Positions 27,663 to 37,160 of a stretch of DNA of 64,000 bases are shown piece by piece (the first letter of the stretch is position 1; every line of letters starts with the position of its first letter). A program made the position numbers and the translations under genes. Origin of the DNA: CALDTK01 sp963837005 (GTDB lineage: Bacteria > Bacteroidota > Bacteroidia > Chitinophagales > Saprospiraceae); assembly GCA_963837005.1 (NCBI GenBank), contig CAWIMC010000013.1, positions 62,001 through 126,000 on the forward strand. The letters are read 5' to 3'. A model generated the notes under the pieces. The model was not told the origin of the DNA. It searched no databases and was given only the letters and a program-made list of their open reading frames with translations.

Positions 27663-29510
27663 CTAGCCAAATAAGGTGGGACCCGCGACTCCTTTGCTCT
27701 TCCGCCGCTTGGCTTTTTTTACGGGTGTCGGAAGCTCGGCGAGCGGTTGCTCCAAGGCGATCGTCACCCGCCTAGCCTGCGCCCAGAAGCGCCCGAAGCG
27801 GTGGTAGGCGAGCTGATCGCCAAACGTCCGGTAGTTGTCCTCGAAGTCGAGGATCAGGCAGCGCTCCGTGCCGCCGAAAGCTACCCCCCGCAGGCCCCGG
27901 CCGACGATCTGCTCGTACAAAACCTCGGAGGAGATCGGTCGGGTGAGCGCGATACAGCCCGTCGCCGGCGCATCGAAGCCGGTGGTCAGCACGCCGTAGT
28001 TGACGAGAAAGTCGAGTTCGTTTTGCCGAAAGGCGTCCACCAAACCCGCTCGCTCTAGCTTGTTGGTCTCCCCTGTAAGGTAGCCGCAGGTACGCCCGGC
28101 CCGCCGCAGCAAGACGTGGAGTACGCGGACGTGCTCTACGCTACAGGCGTACACGAGCGTCGGGATGCCAGTTGGGATCTCCATTAATCGCTGCACGATG
28201 AGTTGGTTGCGGCGGTGCGCCCTGCCGAGTTCCTGTTGGACGCGCACCTCGAAGTCCAACCACTCGTGCGCCGCGCGACTACGGGGTTCGGCGGTGGTGA
28301 CGCGGTAATCGGTGACGACGAGTTCGTGGTCTGGCCAGGCGAGGTAGCCGCGCTCGCGGAAGGCCGTGAGGGGGTGCTGGTCTTCGCCGGTGTCGGAGCT
28401 GAGGTCGGGCAGCAGGAGCCGGTCGCCGAAGGTGCGGATGAGGTCGTTGGTCTCGCCGCGGGCCCGGCCTGGCGTGGCGGTAAGGCCGACGATCGGCAGG
28501 CGCTCGCGGCGCGGGTTGACCTCGGCCACGGTGGCGAAGAGCTTGGTGTAGCTGGCGCTCGTCGCGCGGTGCGCCTCGTCGATGACGATGGCGGCGAGTT
28601 GCTCGAGGAGAGTGGCCTCGATTGCCCCCGGAGCCTGAAGGCGGGCGGTGAGCTGCTGGATGGTGGCCACGACGATGCCCGGACGAAAAGCGGCCGTGGC
28701 GACGTGGCGGCCGCCGAAGTAGCGGTGGACGCAGATGGGCTCGCCCGGCCACTGGTGCGCCCAGAGTTGCTGGAGGCAGAGCACAGCCTGTTCGCACAGC
28801 TCTTCGCTCTGTGCGAGCCAGAGGTAGTAGGCGTCGTCACGTCCGGCGAGGCGGTGCTCGGCGAGTAAAGTGATCAGGGCATCGCCAGCGGTGCGGGTTT
28901 TGCCGCCGCCCGTAGGCAAGCTCAGGATGGCGCGAAAGGGGCGTTGGCGAGCGCGGAGGGTGTCGAGAAGTTGGCTGGCGAGCGTTTGCTGGAATGGCTT
29001 GAGGGGAGGGGGCGCACGGAAGTCGTTTTGCGGAAGCGTACTCATCGAAGCCCTGTCTACCCCGGCGAAGACTTCCGGCAGGTCGAGCGCGGAAGTGAGG
29101 GCTTTCGCCAAAACGCTCCCGCCGCGCCAGGGTCTTTTGGCCAGTCGGGCGATGTGGTGGGGGGCAATCTGCTCCCCGCCGATCTCGAAGCTGTCGCGCC
29201 CGAGGCGCGCTAGGGCACCGAGCCGATCGGTCGCCAGCCGCTCGAGCAAGAGCGCCCGCCGCTGTTTTGCCGCGGTCGTGCCTCCGGCCAGCAGCTGAGT
29301 GCCGAGCAAATCGAGCAGCGTGCGCCAGGCTGCGGCTTCGTCGAGGTTGGCGTAGTAGGGGGCGGCCGCCTCACCGAGGAGGGTTACGAGTTGCGCCACC
29401 ACATCCGCACGGGCGACGCGCAGCCGGAGGAGCGCCGCAGCAGCCAGGTCATGTTGAGCGGAAGTGAGCACGGGGGTGTAGAAGTCGGTTGGGTCGGAGA
29501 AGGTTGTCAA
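27663..29510 (-). CDS. DEAD/DEAH-box SF2 helicase
   Basis: A 615-residue helicase with all core motifs: I LPTGGGKTRTAG, II DEAH (VIDEAHRAT), III LTATP, V TTGFDAP and VI EQIVGRGLRG. The N-terminal 170 residues are a helical region of unknown role. Such stand-alone helicases are frequent in defence islands and DNA repair. The only usable start is TTG 29510, right at the edge of a GC-rich tandem repeat; the original start may have been overwritten by that array. Mini-hairpins at 28020 (AFRQNE), 29025 (LPQND) and 29100 (VLAKA). Confidence 0.88.
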   Translation of the reverse strand: MTTFSDPTDFYTPVLTSAQHDLAAAALLRLRVARADVVAQLVTLLGEAAAPYYANLDEAAAWRTLLDLLGTQLLAGGTTAAKQRRALLLERLATDRLGALARLGRDSFEIGGEQIAPHHIARLAKRPWRGGSVLAKALTSALDLPEVFAGVDRASMSTLPQNDFRAPPPLKPFQQTLASQLLDTLRARQRPFRAILSLPTGGGKTRTAGDALITLLAEHRLAGRDDAYYLWLAQSEELCEQAVLCLQQLWAHQWPGEPICVHRYFGGRHVATAAFRPGIVVATIQQLTARLQAPGAIEATLLEQLAAIVIDEAHRATSASYTKLFATVAEVNPRRERLPIVGLTATPGRARGETNDLIRTFGDRLLLPDLSSDTGEDQHPLTAFRERGYLAWPDHELVVTDYRVTTAEPRSRAAHEWLDFEVRVQQELGRAHRRNQLIVQRLMEIPTGIPTLVYACSVEHVRVLHVLLRRAGRTCGYLTGETNKLERAGLVDAFRQNELDFLVNYGVLTTGFDAPATGCIALTRPISSEVLYEQIVGRGLRGVAFGGTERCLILDFEDNYRTFGDQLAYHRFGRFWAQARRVTIALEQPLAELPTPVKKAKRRKSKGVAGPTLFG

Positions 29511-29690
29511 GTCGCTGCGCCCGCCCGCCGTCGCTGCGCCCGCCCGTCACGCCCGCCCGCCGTCACCCCGCCCGCCCGCCGTCACCCCGCCCGCCCGCCG
29601 TCACCCCGCCCGCCCGCCGTCACCCCGCCCGCCCGCCGTCACCCCGCCCGCCCGCCGTCACCCCGCCCGCCCGCCGTCGCTGCGCTCGGC
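29511..29690 (+). repeat. 19-bp GC-rich tandem repeat array
   Basis: The unit GTCACCCCGCCCGCCCGCC repeats perfectly several times between about 29565 and 29665, with degenerate CGCCCGCCGTCGCTGCG units at each end. It abuts the first codon of the helicase and the left hairpin of the transposase module. Similar CGCCCGCCGTCGCTGCG units recur on the far side of the transposase at 30400-30475. Confidence 0.92.
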
Positions 29691-29795
29691 GTGTGGACGG
29701 GCTGATGAATGGCGGACCTACCGGCCCGCTTTGAGGCCGGAGCGGGCCGGTAGGTCCGCCATCATCGGGCCCTGTCTGCCGTGGGGCTGGGCGGG
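29684..29795. repeat. Left large hairpin flanking the RAYT transposase
   Basis: TGGCGGACCTACCGGCCCGCT (from 29708) pairs exactly with AGCGGGCCGGTAGGTCCGCCA ending near 29762, a 21-bp stem with a short loop. The block GCGTGTGGACGGGCTG before it is shared with the right copy, so the two blocks are direct repeats around the transposase. This resembles REP/BIME-type or IS200-end structures. Confidence 0.9.
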
Positions 29796-29892
29796 CGGTG
29801 TGACGGCGCGCCGCTGTTTGGGGTTTGTCCGGGCGGAACATAATTTTTGTATTCGGATGCAAAATCAACACATTTTGTGTTATCATCGCCGC

Positions 29893-30363
29893 ATGGCACG
29901 TCGATTCGCTCCTGCATACATGCAACTCGTTTGGTCGGTAAAAAACCGTCGTTGCGCTATTCACCCTGGGTGGCGCGGAGAGGTGGAGGCGATCATGATT
30001 TGGTGGCTGCATCATTATAAACACAAATCGATCGCGTTGCGGTGCATGCCCGACCATGTACATGCGCTGTTCCAGTATCATCCTACGCAGTCGATCTCAG
30101 AACTCGTGATGATGGTAAAGGGAGAGGTGACCAAGTTCATCAAGGCGAAGGGATTCTGCGAGGATATGGATTGGCAGGATGGGTATGGGCTCTTTACCTA
30201 CAGCAAGTCCGACATCCCTACCGTGAAGGCCTACATCGAGCATCAAGACGAGCACCACGCTAAGGGCTACCGCTTCCGGCAGGAGTATCGCGACATGTTG
30301 GATGCAGCTGGGGAGAGCTACGACGAGCGGTATCTGTTTGAGGATCTGGAGGATTGGGCGTAG
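29893..30363 (+). mobile_element. REP-associated/IS200-like Y1 transposase gene
   Basis: A 156-residue single-tyrosine HUH transposase. The HUH motif is MPDHVHALF near residue 54, and the likely nucleophilic tyrosine is in KAYIEHQDEHHAKG near residue 118. Such enzymes cut and join single-stranded DNA at hairpins; the RAYT subgroup is tied to chromosomal REP elements. The gene is bracketed by two near-identical large hairpin blocks and GC-rich tandem repeats. It is intact and starts at ATG 29893, after an AT-rich stretch that may hold the promoter. It is a natural candidate for handling the hairpin repeats in this genome, though that is inference. Confidence 0.9.
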
Positions 30364-30469
30364 GAGTTCTGGGTTGGGCGATGCGTCAATCACCCCGCCC
30401 GCCGTCGCTGCGTCTGCCCGCCGTCGCTGCGCCCGTGGCGACATCAGCCCGCCCGCCCGCCGTCGCTGC

Positions 30470-30620
30470 GCTTGGCGTGTGGACGGGCTGGCGAATGGCG
30501 GACCTACCGGCCCGCTTCGTGCATCAGGGGCGGGCCGGTAGGTCCGCCATTCATCAGCCCGCGTCTGCCGCAGGCGGGCCGGGCGAAGTCAATATCCGCA
30601 GGGCGGGTCGGGCGATGCCC
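30470..30620. repeat. Right large hairpin flanking the RAYT transposase
   Basis: The same block as on the left: GCGTGTGGACGGGCTGGCGA, then TGGCGGACCTACCGGCCCGC pairing with GCGGGCCGGTAGGTCCGCCA, loop about 14 bases. It is followed by further Gly-codon-like CGGGCCGGGCG repeats up to the next gene remnant. Confidence 0.9.
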
Positions 30621-30628
30621 ACGTGAAT

Positions 30629-31728
30629 CTACAAGGTCACCAGATGCCCATGACCCGGATCAACCTCCCCCACCAACATCGCCTTGTACAAGGCTTCGAG
30701 TTCTTGGAATCCCGTGTGGCGCTTAATAGACATGTGGGGTTGGATCGCATCCATGACAGGCGCCCAAGCCTTGGTGAGCCGTTCTTGTAATTCCCGCCCG
30801 CCCCATTGCTCGCGGCGGGCTTCGGCGTGCTCAGGGGCGAAGAAGAGCTTGCCCGGATCGGGTAGCGGCGCCTTGGCCCCGCAGGTGCTGCCAGTCGACC
30901 ATTCCCACGAGGCAGTTGTACACCAAATTGGTCGACAGGGCCTTCTGCAAAGTCGACTGCGTGGCGTGATTTCCGGAGAAGTCCAGGATGACCGAAGGCT
31001 CAGTAGCATCTACCTCATCGAGGTCATCGTAGCTGATGGCTCGGTCGAACCAGCCCAGGCTTTCAACGAGTTCGATGTTCTTCGCGGAGGTTAGGCCGAT
31101 GACGCTGGGCACCGGCGTCGCCTCGTTCTTTTCGCTGCGCCACCAGGACGGCTAGTATTTGCGCCGTTTTGGAGGAGGCGCTCGTGATTAGTAGCTGTGA
31201 GGCACCAAAAAACTGTTGGTCCGAAAGGAACTGCTCGAGCAGGTACGATGTCGCGAAGAGCGGTCGGTAGATCGCCACCAGGGCTTCCGTATCGGGGCGG
31301 ATGGCGGGGTCGAAGTCGGTGTTTGCGTAGTAGTTGTAGACCGACGGCAGGGACGCCCTGTGCTCGGACCCATCGACGAAGCCGGCCTCGTGGACGCGCT
31401 GGGGGGCGACCACGAGGTGCGTGCCCATCGGGTAGTACCCGTAGAACCGCTCGCCGACCTTCACGTCGGGGTGACCCGAAGCGACGACCTTCGCCATTCC
31501 CCACACAGGGACGATGCCGTGGCCATCTTGGGTTGGGAAGAAGTCCCAGTAGTTCATCCGCTCGCCCAGCACGGCGTAGGTGATGTTGTTTGACGTAAGG
31601 CCAAAGTGCTGTAGTTGGAGCAGCACCTTCCCTTTTGCTACCGTCTGCGGATGAACGGTCTCGGTGTACTCGACCGCCTTGAGGTCGTCGCGGTGGACGG
31701 TAAGGGTTCGGGTGGTGATCGGGGGCAT
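30629..31728 (-). pseudogene. DUF2855-family protein with two frameshifts
   Basis: Starting at ATG 31728 (MPPITTRTLTV), the text matches the medium-chain-dehydrogenase-like DUF2855 family: FGLTSNNITYAVLGERMNYW, MGTHLVVAPQRV and YRPLFATSYLLEQFL. The frame must change near 31125-31140 to continue as PSVIGLTSAKNIELVESLG and VILDFSGNH, and again near 30885-30900 to reach LFFAPEHAEARREQWG. Joined, the three pieces give a near full-length protein of about 365 residues. As written it is broken. Either two real indels or assembly errors explain this. Confidence 0.82.
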
Positions 31729-31851
31729 GTTAGGTTGGGTCTTGGTGGAAAGGGGACAGGAGGGAGGGCACAAGATGGGGTGCAGGCCATTAGTGACTCA
31801 GCCCGTCGTTGATTTGGCCGTTGTCGATCAGGCCCGTTGTCGATCAATCGC

Positions 31852-32894
31852 TCAGTCACCCCGCCCGAAGCCGAGCCCACCTTCGCTCGTGGGTTCGGTC
31901 ACGAAGTTGTTGCCGTGGAGGTCTTCGGCGATACAGAGCTTACCGGGGTGTCGCTCGCGGATGGTGTCGGTCATCCACTTGAGCAGCTCGTAGCCCTCCT
32001 CGATGTCCTCGCCGGGGGCGTCGTTGCCCTTGACGTTGCGCATGAAGAGGATGGCGTCCATGCGCAGACCGTCGCAGCGGTACTCCTCGAGCCACATGAG
32101 GGCGTTGTCGAGCAGGTACTGCCGCACTTCCGGGCGGCCGTAGTCCGGGCGGGAGTCGCCCCAGGGCGTGGTAGCGCGCCAGTCGTTGTAGAAGTAGATG
32201 CCGCCCTTGTCGCCCTCGCTCCAGCCGTCGAAGCGCCACAGCGCGATGTCGCTCGGGCCGAAGTGGTTGTAGACCACATCCAGGATCACGGCGATGCCCT
32301 TGGCATGGCAAGTTTTGACGAAAGTCTTCAACGCATCCGGACCGCCGTAGGCCTCCTCGACGGCGAAGGGGTGCGCCGGGTTGTATCCCCAGGAGAAGTC
32401 GCCCGGAAACTCCGACACCGGCATGACCTCGATGCAGTTGATGCCGAGGTCGACGAGGTAGTCGAGTCGCTCGAGTGCGTAGCGAAGGTGCAGGAAGTAC
32501 CCTCTTCGGTAACGTTGAAGGTCCCGATGTGCATCTCGTAGATGACCAGTTCGTTCCAGGCCGGCAATGAGAAGGCGTCGTCGCCCCAGTCGAAGTCGTC
32601 GGCGTAGACGATCGAGTTGCCGGAGGAGTTGGTAAGCCGGCGGGCGCGTGGGTCGTTGCGCCAGAGCTTGTCGCCGTTGGCGGCGGTGACGATGAACTGG
32701 TACTCACGGAGTGGAGGTCGGTGGTAAAGCCCAGCCAGTAGCCGTCAGCTCGCGTCGAGCGCAAAACCTGTGTGGACCAGTCGCAGAAGTCGCCGGTGAG
32801 CCGCCGGCGACGTTGGGGGCCCAGACGCGGAAGTAGGTGCCGTCGGGGGTAGAGGTGGCGCCGAGGGTTTGGGGGCGGGGGCGGTATCGGTCAT
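31852..32894 (-). pseudogene. GH13 alpha-glucan enzyme, frameshifted and truncated
   Basis: Starting at ATG 32894, pieces in different frames spell a GH13 protein: a CBM48-like DGTYFRVWAPN, then LPAWNELVIYEMHIGTFN, then LGINCIEVMPVSEFPGDFSW and YNPAHPFAVEEAYGG. The nucleophile region CDGLRMDAILFM and the acid region LCIAEDLHGN are present. The sequence stops at 31852, before the last conserved Asp region and the C-terminal domain. At least three frame changes are needed (near 32850, 32700 and 32500). Closest in layout to branching enzymes or trehalohydrolases. A GAC/GTC mini-hairpin lies at 32312-32326. Confidence 0.85.
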
Positions 32895-33004
32895 GAACGG
32901 CTTGTTTGGGGTGTAGGGGAGGGGAACCTCGGGCGTGGGCGCCCTGTTCGGTTGGGGTGAGTTCGGGGTTTTCAACGAACGGGGGAGCGGTGAGTTTGGG
33001 GGGG

Positions 33005-33392
33005 GGGGGCGCGTTCGAGTGGCTCCAGCCAGTGCGCCCTGAACGGTCTGCGTGGTGGGCGGGGGGCGCACTGGCTGGAGCCAGTCGAACGCGCCCTGAA
33101 TGGTCTGCGTGGTGGGCGGGGGGCGCACTGGCTGGAGCCAGTCGAACGCGCTCTGTACGGTCTGCGCGGTAGGCGGGGGGCGCACTGGCTGGAGCCAGTC
33201 GAACGCGCCCTGAACGGTCTGCGTGGTAGGCGGGGGGCGCACTGGCTGGAGCCACTCGAACGCGCCCTGCACGGTCTGCGTGGCGGGCGGGGGGCGCACT
33301 GGCTGAAGCCAGTCGAACGCGCCCTGAACGGTCTGCGCGGTGGGCGGGGGGGCGCACTGGCTGGAGCCACCCGAACGCGCCCTGTACGTCGC
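33005..33392. repeat. 60-bp tandem array with an inverted leading unit
   Basis: The block GGGGGGCGCACTGGCTGGAG followed by CCAGTCGAACGCGCCCTGAA and a variable CGGTCTGCGTGGTGGGC recurs every 60 bp from about 33061 to 33390 (six copies). The first unit at 33008-33045 is in the opposite direction, so GGCGCGTTCGAGTGG...CAGTGCGCCC can pair with the next unit as a stem of about 33 bp. A run of eleven G precedes it. Point variation in the middle segment is higher than in the arms, consistent with selection on pairing. Confidence 0.92.
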
Positions 33393-33860
33393 TCCCGTCT
33401 GGCGACTACATTAGGACCTCGTAATCAGTCTATGTCCCACCCCAATCAACTCCCCGAGCAGCTCGCGCGCGATCGCATTGATGCGGGATTGCGGCAGGCG
33501 GGCTGGGTGGTGCAGGCGATCGGGGAGATTGATCTGCATGCGGGGCCCGGGGTTGCTGTGCGCGAGTACCCGACGGATACGGGGCCGGCGGACTATATGC
33601 TGTTCGTCGATGGGACGCCCGCCGGGGTGATCGAGGCGAAGAAGGCGGAGGAGGGGTTTCGGCTGAGTATGGTCGAGGAGCAGACGGTAAGGTACGGGGA
33701 GGCGAAGCTGCGCTACTTGGGCGCGCAGACCTTGCCGTTTTTGTTTGAGGCCAACGGGGAGGTGATTCACTTTACGGACCGACGAGATCCGCGGCCGAAG
33801 GCGCGGGAACTGTTTGCGTTTCCGCGACCGCAAGTTTTGGCGCCGCTGGCTTCTTAGCCG

Positions 33861-34016
33861 CTACGAAGTCCTGCGTCTCACAATATCCAGCGTGCACCCG
33901 CGCGAGCGGGCGTATTCGTCCATCCCCTCGTAGGCCGCGTCGGCGAACACGTGACGTACATCCCCGAACCCGGCGTACCGCACGGCGTCAAGCAGGTCCG
34001 GGAGCCACTGTGAGTC
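33861..34016 (-). mobile_element. IS5-family transposase fragment
   Basis: About 50 codons on the minus strand, inside the hsdR remnant, read DSQWLPDLLDAVRYAGFG and HVFADAAYEGMDEYARSRGC, resembling the middle of an IS5-type DDE transposase. No ends, start or catalytic third residue remain, so it is a scar. Confidence 0.55.
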
Positions 34017-34423
34017 GTGAGCGTTCGCCGCGCCGTGAACCGTACGCCGCCGCCCGTAATGTACAACGCTGCTTTGCCGCCGGATACTTTCGACTTTATC
34101 GTCGTGGACGAGTGTCACCGTCGGTCTATATCGACGGCGGCAGTGCTCGACTATTTCGATGCTTTTGTGGTGGGTTTGACGGCGACGCCGGACGCGCGGA
34201 CCTATGCTTAACTCGACAGCGGGGCCCCTAACCCCATTGTCTCGTACCGACTGTGGTAAGCGAGTCACCTACGGGAGACCGTCGGGACGGGGGACGGCCG
34301 TTTGGGTGTACGAAATCAAGACGCGGGTGCGCAGCAGGGCGGCGTATCGCGTCGGGTTTTGACGTAAGTCGCCGCGACAAACTCACGCGCGCGCAGCGCA
34401 TGGCGCTCAACGAGGAAGACGTG

Positions 34424-34518
34424 GTGGGCGCGTTCGGGTGGCACCAGCCAGTGCGCCCTAGACTCTTTGCATGGTAGGCGGGGGGCGCACTGGCTGGAGC
34501 CACTCGAACGCGCCCTTC
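34424..34518. repeat. Solo palindromic unit of the 33-kb array
   Basis: GGGCGCGTTCGGGTGGCACC-AGCCAGTGCGCCC and GGGCGCACTGGCTGGAGCCA-CTCGAACGCGCCC are head-to-head, 26 bp apart, forming a large hairpin. It is the same arm sequence as the array at 33.0-33.4 kb and sits within the hsdR remnant, which suggests that the hairpin unit moves as a discrete element. Confidence 0.9.
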
Positions 34519-35139
34519 ACGCCGAGGACATCGTGCGCGTGTGCCGCGAAGTGTTTGCGGAGAGCAATGAGTTTTGTAAAAAGGTGACGTATAAAATTAC
34601 GGAGGACCCGCAGGATTGATCAATCGCTTCCGCAACGATTACCTCCCGCGCATCGCCGTGACCGTCGACATGATTGCGACGGGGACGGACGTGAAGGGGT
34701 TGGAGGTGCTGATCTTCATGCGGGACGTGCGTTCGGCCGGGGTACTTCGAGCAGATGAAGGGGCGGGGTGCGCGAGTATCGATGCGGATCGAATGCCGGT
34801 GAAAACGCCGACGGCTTTCGCCAAAACTCACTTCGTGATCGTCGATGCCGTGGGTGCGACGGTGTCGAAGAAGACGTACAGTCGGCCGCTGGATCGCCAG
34901 CCGACCGTGGCGAAAGGAATTGCTGGCCGCGGTAGCGGTGGGCGCAAATGATGAAGATTTATTCCTGGGTCTGGCCGGGCGCTGGCGAAGATGCAGCAGC
35001 AGTTGACACCGGCGCAGCTGGCGACGGTGCGGGAGTTGAGCGGTGGCCAAACGATGCCGGGTTTGATCGGCGGCCTGCTCGACGCCTACGACGAGGACGC
35101 GGTGGCGGCGCGTTCGGACGTACCTACACTTAGACCGTG

Positions 35140-35573
35140 TTCGCGTAGTGCGTCATAGAGATCCGCGTGAAGCACAACCGCGCTAAACTCTCCAGTGGGA
35201 TCAACGCCGGGCGGCGAAGCTCATAGCGCGTACGATTTGGGGTTGGTCAACTACCGCAACGGTGGACTCTGAACCAAGAAGGTTTCTGCTGGTTAGCTAG
35301 GTCCGCAGTGCAAGACACCTTAGATTTGAGCGCGGGCGCCGAGGTCTACTAAGGTCGACTCCGGACGTCGGTACTCAATGTGCCTCATATCCAACGTTAA
35401 CGGACACAAGGAGTCGCGAAATTGGATTTCTCAGTTGAAATTAAAATCAGGTTTTTATTGAATCAAACATAGTTAATCTGCGTAACTGATCGACCGCAAA
35501 CGATCGATGACATCGCCGATGGGTATGTCTTGCTGCGCTCAATTTGAGATGAAAGGCGAAAAAGAACTTTCGG
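35140..35573. other. Spacer with a sharp change in base composition
   Basis: Composition drops from GC-rich to AT-rich after about 35400 (TTGAAATTAAAATCAGG and similar). No gene is supported. The boundary probably marks the edge of foreign DNA. Confidence 0.6.
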
Positions 35574-36421
35574 ATGAATTTCAGAGAGGGCATGGTAGAA
35601 ACGGCGTGCGATTCGGTTGTGAAGGCTTTTGCCGAAGAATTGGCTGATGAGAAGATTGAAAGTATTGTGGACGGTCTGAAAAGCGGCGGAGAAAAAGTCT
35701 TGCCTGATTATATAGCAATATATATGTTATCGTTAGCGCTTCAAGGTTGAATTCAGAGAACTAGCTGACATAGTAAATAAGTCATGCAAACATTGGGATC
35801 AAGAACCGATTCTTATATTGCTGGTAGGGCTATGGAGAACGTTAGTCCAAACAAGCTTTAATATACTACCGAAAGGGATATTGGGATGTCAAAACTGCCA
35901 AAACTTTAATTCGAATTGGATTGATAAAACAATCTTTGAAGCGGGGCCCTTGCAATATAGCAGAATACGGCTTGCCGGAATTGCATGAGGCTTATCTACT
36001 TAGTCCTAGATCTTTTGTTGCAGCAAATGTATTGTATGATAACTACGAATTTGATTATACTCCAAAACCGAGTGAAGAGGAACAGTATCGAAGTTTATTT
36101 ATGATAAACGAGCTTAATCCGCTTTGTAAAAGTTTTATTCACCGAGACGGAGAAAGGAAATTTCCTCAGTTGTTCTCCGATTATCTAAATAGACGCGAGC
36201 ACGGAGTAGACGAAGATGTCATAGAAGCACATCTCGAAGAGTTCCGATTATGGGTTGTTGAGAGCAGCCGCTTTTGGTATTACAATCTAAGAAGCCCCGC
36301 AGATATGGCCTTAGATGATTATGATTATCACGATAGCCAATTTGGAACAGCCGACAGTTATAGCGAAATCGACAGCCTTTCTAGGATTCTTAATGAGCCA
36401 ACATCTTCAGGGGAAGATTAA
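35574..36421 (+). pseudogene. AT-rich hypothetical gene, apparently frameshifted
   Basis: A foreign-looking, AT-rich coding stretch. 35574-35750 encodes 58 residues from an ATG (VVKAFAEELADEKIESIVDG). The +1 frame then continues the protein-like text (FRELADIVNKSCKHWDQEPI). A third frame from about 35850 to 36421 reads QALIYYRKGYWDVKTAKTLI and then an acidic protein ending LNEPTSSGED. Its only start is a TTG at 35921. Two single-base changes would merge all three into one protein of about 280 residues. No family was recognised. The codon use differs strongly from that of its neighbours. Confidence 0.5.
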
Positions 36422-37160
36422 GCTAGATAAGGTGAATGAATGTAAAGATTGAGGTTGAAAGACCATCTCTTCATTCTCCAGGTCAAGCGCATATTTACAA
36501 CTGGTAAGAGGTCCTCTCCGGGTGGATTAGCAGTGCGAGGTTTACTGCTAGCGTTACGGGCGTGTGGTCTTTATGTAAGCAAACCATTTGTCCGTCGATT
36601 CCTAGTTGAGTTAAACGTCCACGTGTAATAAGCCTACTAATTTTGGTGCTCATTATTGCTTCATCATGGCTGATGGAAGTGACGATATATTATATGGCTA
36701 CTGGGTATCCTTTAACATGTCCAGAATTAAGGTCTTCGCTTCCACGGCTTTGAGGATGAACACTTCATACAAGTCCACTAGGCAAATCTACGCCGAACGC
36801 TTATGGATGCAAACCAAACTTAATTTCTATGTACGTAACGCAACTTTACCCCCGCCACTCCGCCCCCATTAACTCCAGCGCTTCATTTACCATCATGCCC
36901 CTCTGTCGGCTTAGGGTGTGTACGGAATGGAGGGTGAGAGAGTTTTGGCGCAATCCGTAAGTGTGCAAGCATACGATCAGCCGAGACGCTGTTCCAAATA
37001 CTACACCGTACCAATTTCCGGAACAGGCCTTACTCTGGAACATAGCGTCTCCTCGCCGGTCAAGCGCCACGCGGCGGTATGCGCTGAAGCTGCATCCGGT
37101 AGGTTTTGGCGAAAGCCGTGCTAAAAACTTGCTCCTCCCCGCAAGTGTATATTCGCAACC
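36422..37160. other. AT-rich spacer with inverted repeat and one mini-hairpin
   Basis: No supported gene. GAGACGCTGTTCCA (36982-36995) is mirrored by TGGAACATAGCGTCTC (37035-37050), a possible operator or hairpin upstream of the XRE-ImmA gene. A perfect GTTTTGGCGAAAGCC lies at 37103-37117, and a decayed one (TTTTGGCGCAATCC) near 36953. GC content rises again after about 36850. Confidence 0.6.

Larger units (their letters stand above)
33432..35133 (+). pseudogene. hsdR: Type I restriction enzyme HsdR remnant, several pieces
   Basis: Collinear fragments of an HsdR motor subunit. 33432-33857 encodes the HSDR_N nuclease domain (ADYMLFVDGTPAGVIEAKKA holds the D...E-x-K active site; ELFAFPRP). 34020-34210 encodes motif II DECHRR and motif III LTATP. 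34516-34614 and 34616-34950, one base out of frame, encode EDIVRVCREVFAESNEFCKK and IAVTVDMIATGTDVKGLEV (helicase C). 34810-35130 carries the tail (THFVIVDAVG, MPGLIGGLLDAYDEDA). An IS fragment and a palindromic repeat unit interrupt it, and large parts are deleted. No hsdS is seen; an hsdM piece lies at 40.3 kb. Confidence 0.88.

Noticed and set aside
29100..32326. RAYT transposase directly flanked by T4-GNRA mini-hairpins
   Set aside because: The nearest copies are over 700 bp away on the left and about 2 kb away on the right, and the immediate flanks carry a different, much larger hairpin.
33005..33392. Possible CRISPR array or coding repeat protein
   Set aside because: Units of 60 bp are conserved throughout and palindromic; readings in all frames are low-complexity and lack start or domain features.
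36666..36872. 68-codon frame in the AT-rich spacer
   Set aside because: It crosses a composition boundary, has no recognisable domain and no coupling with neighbouring genes.
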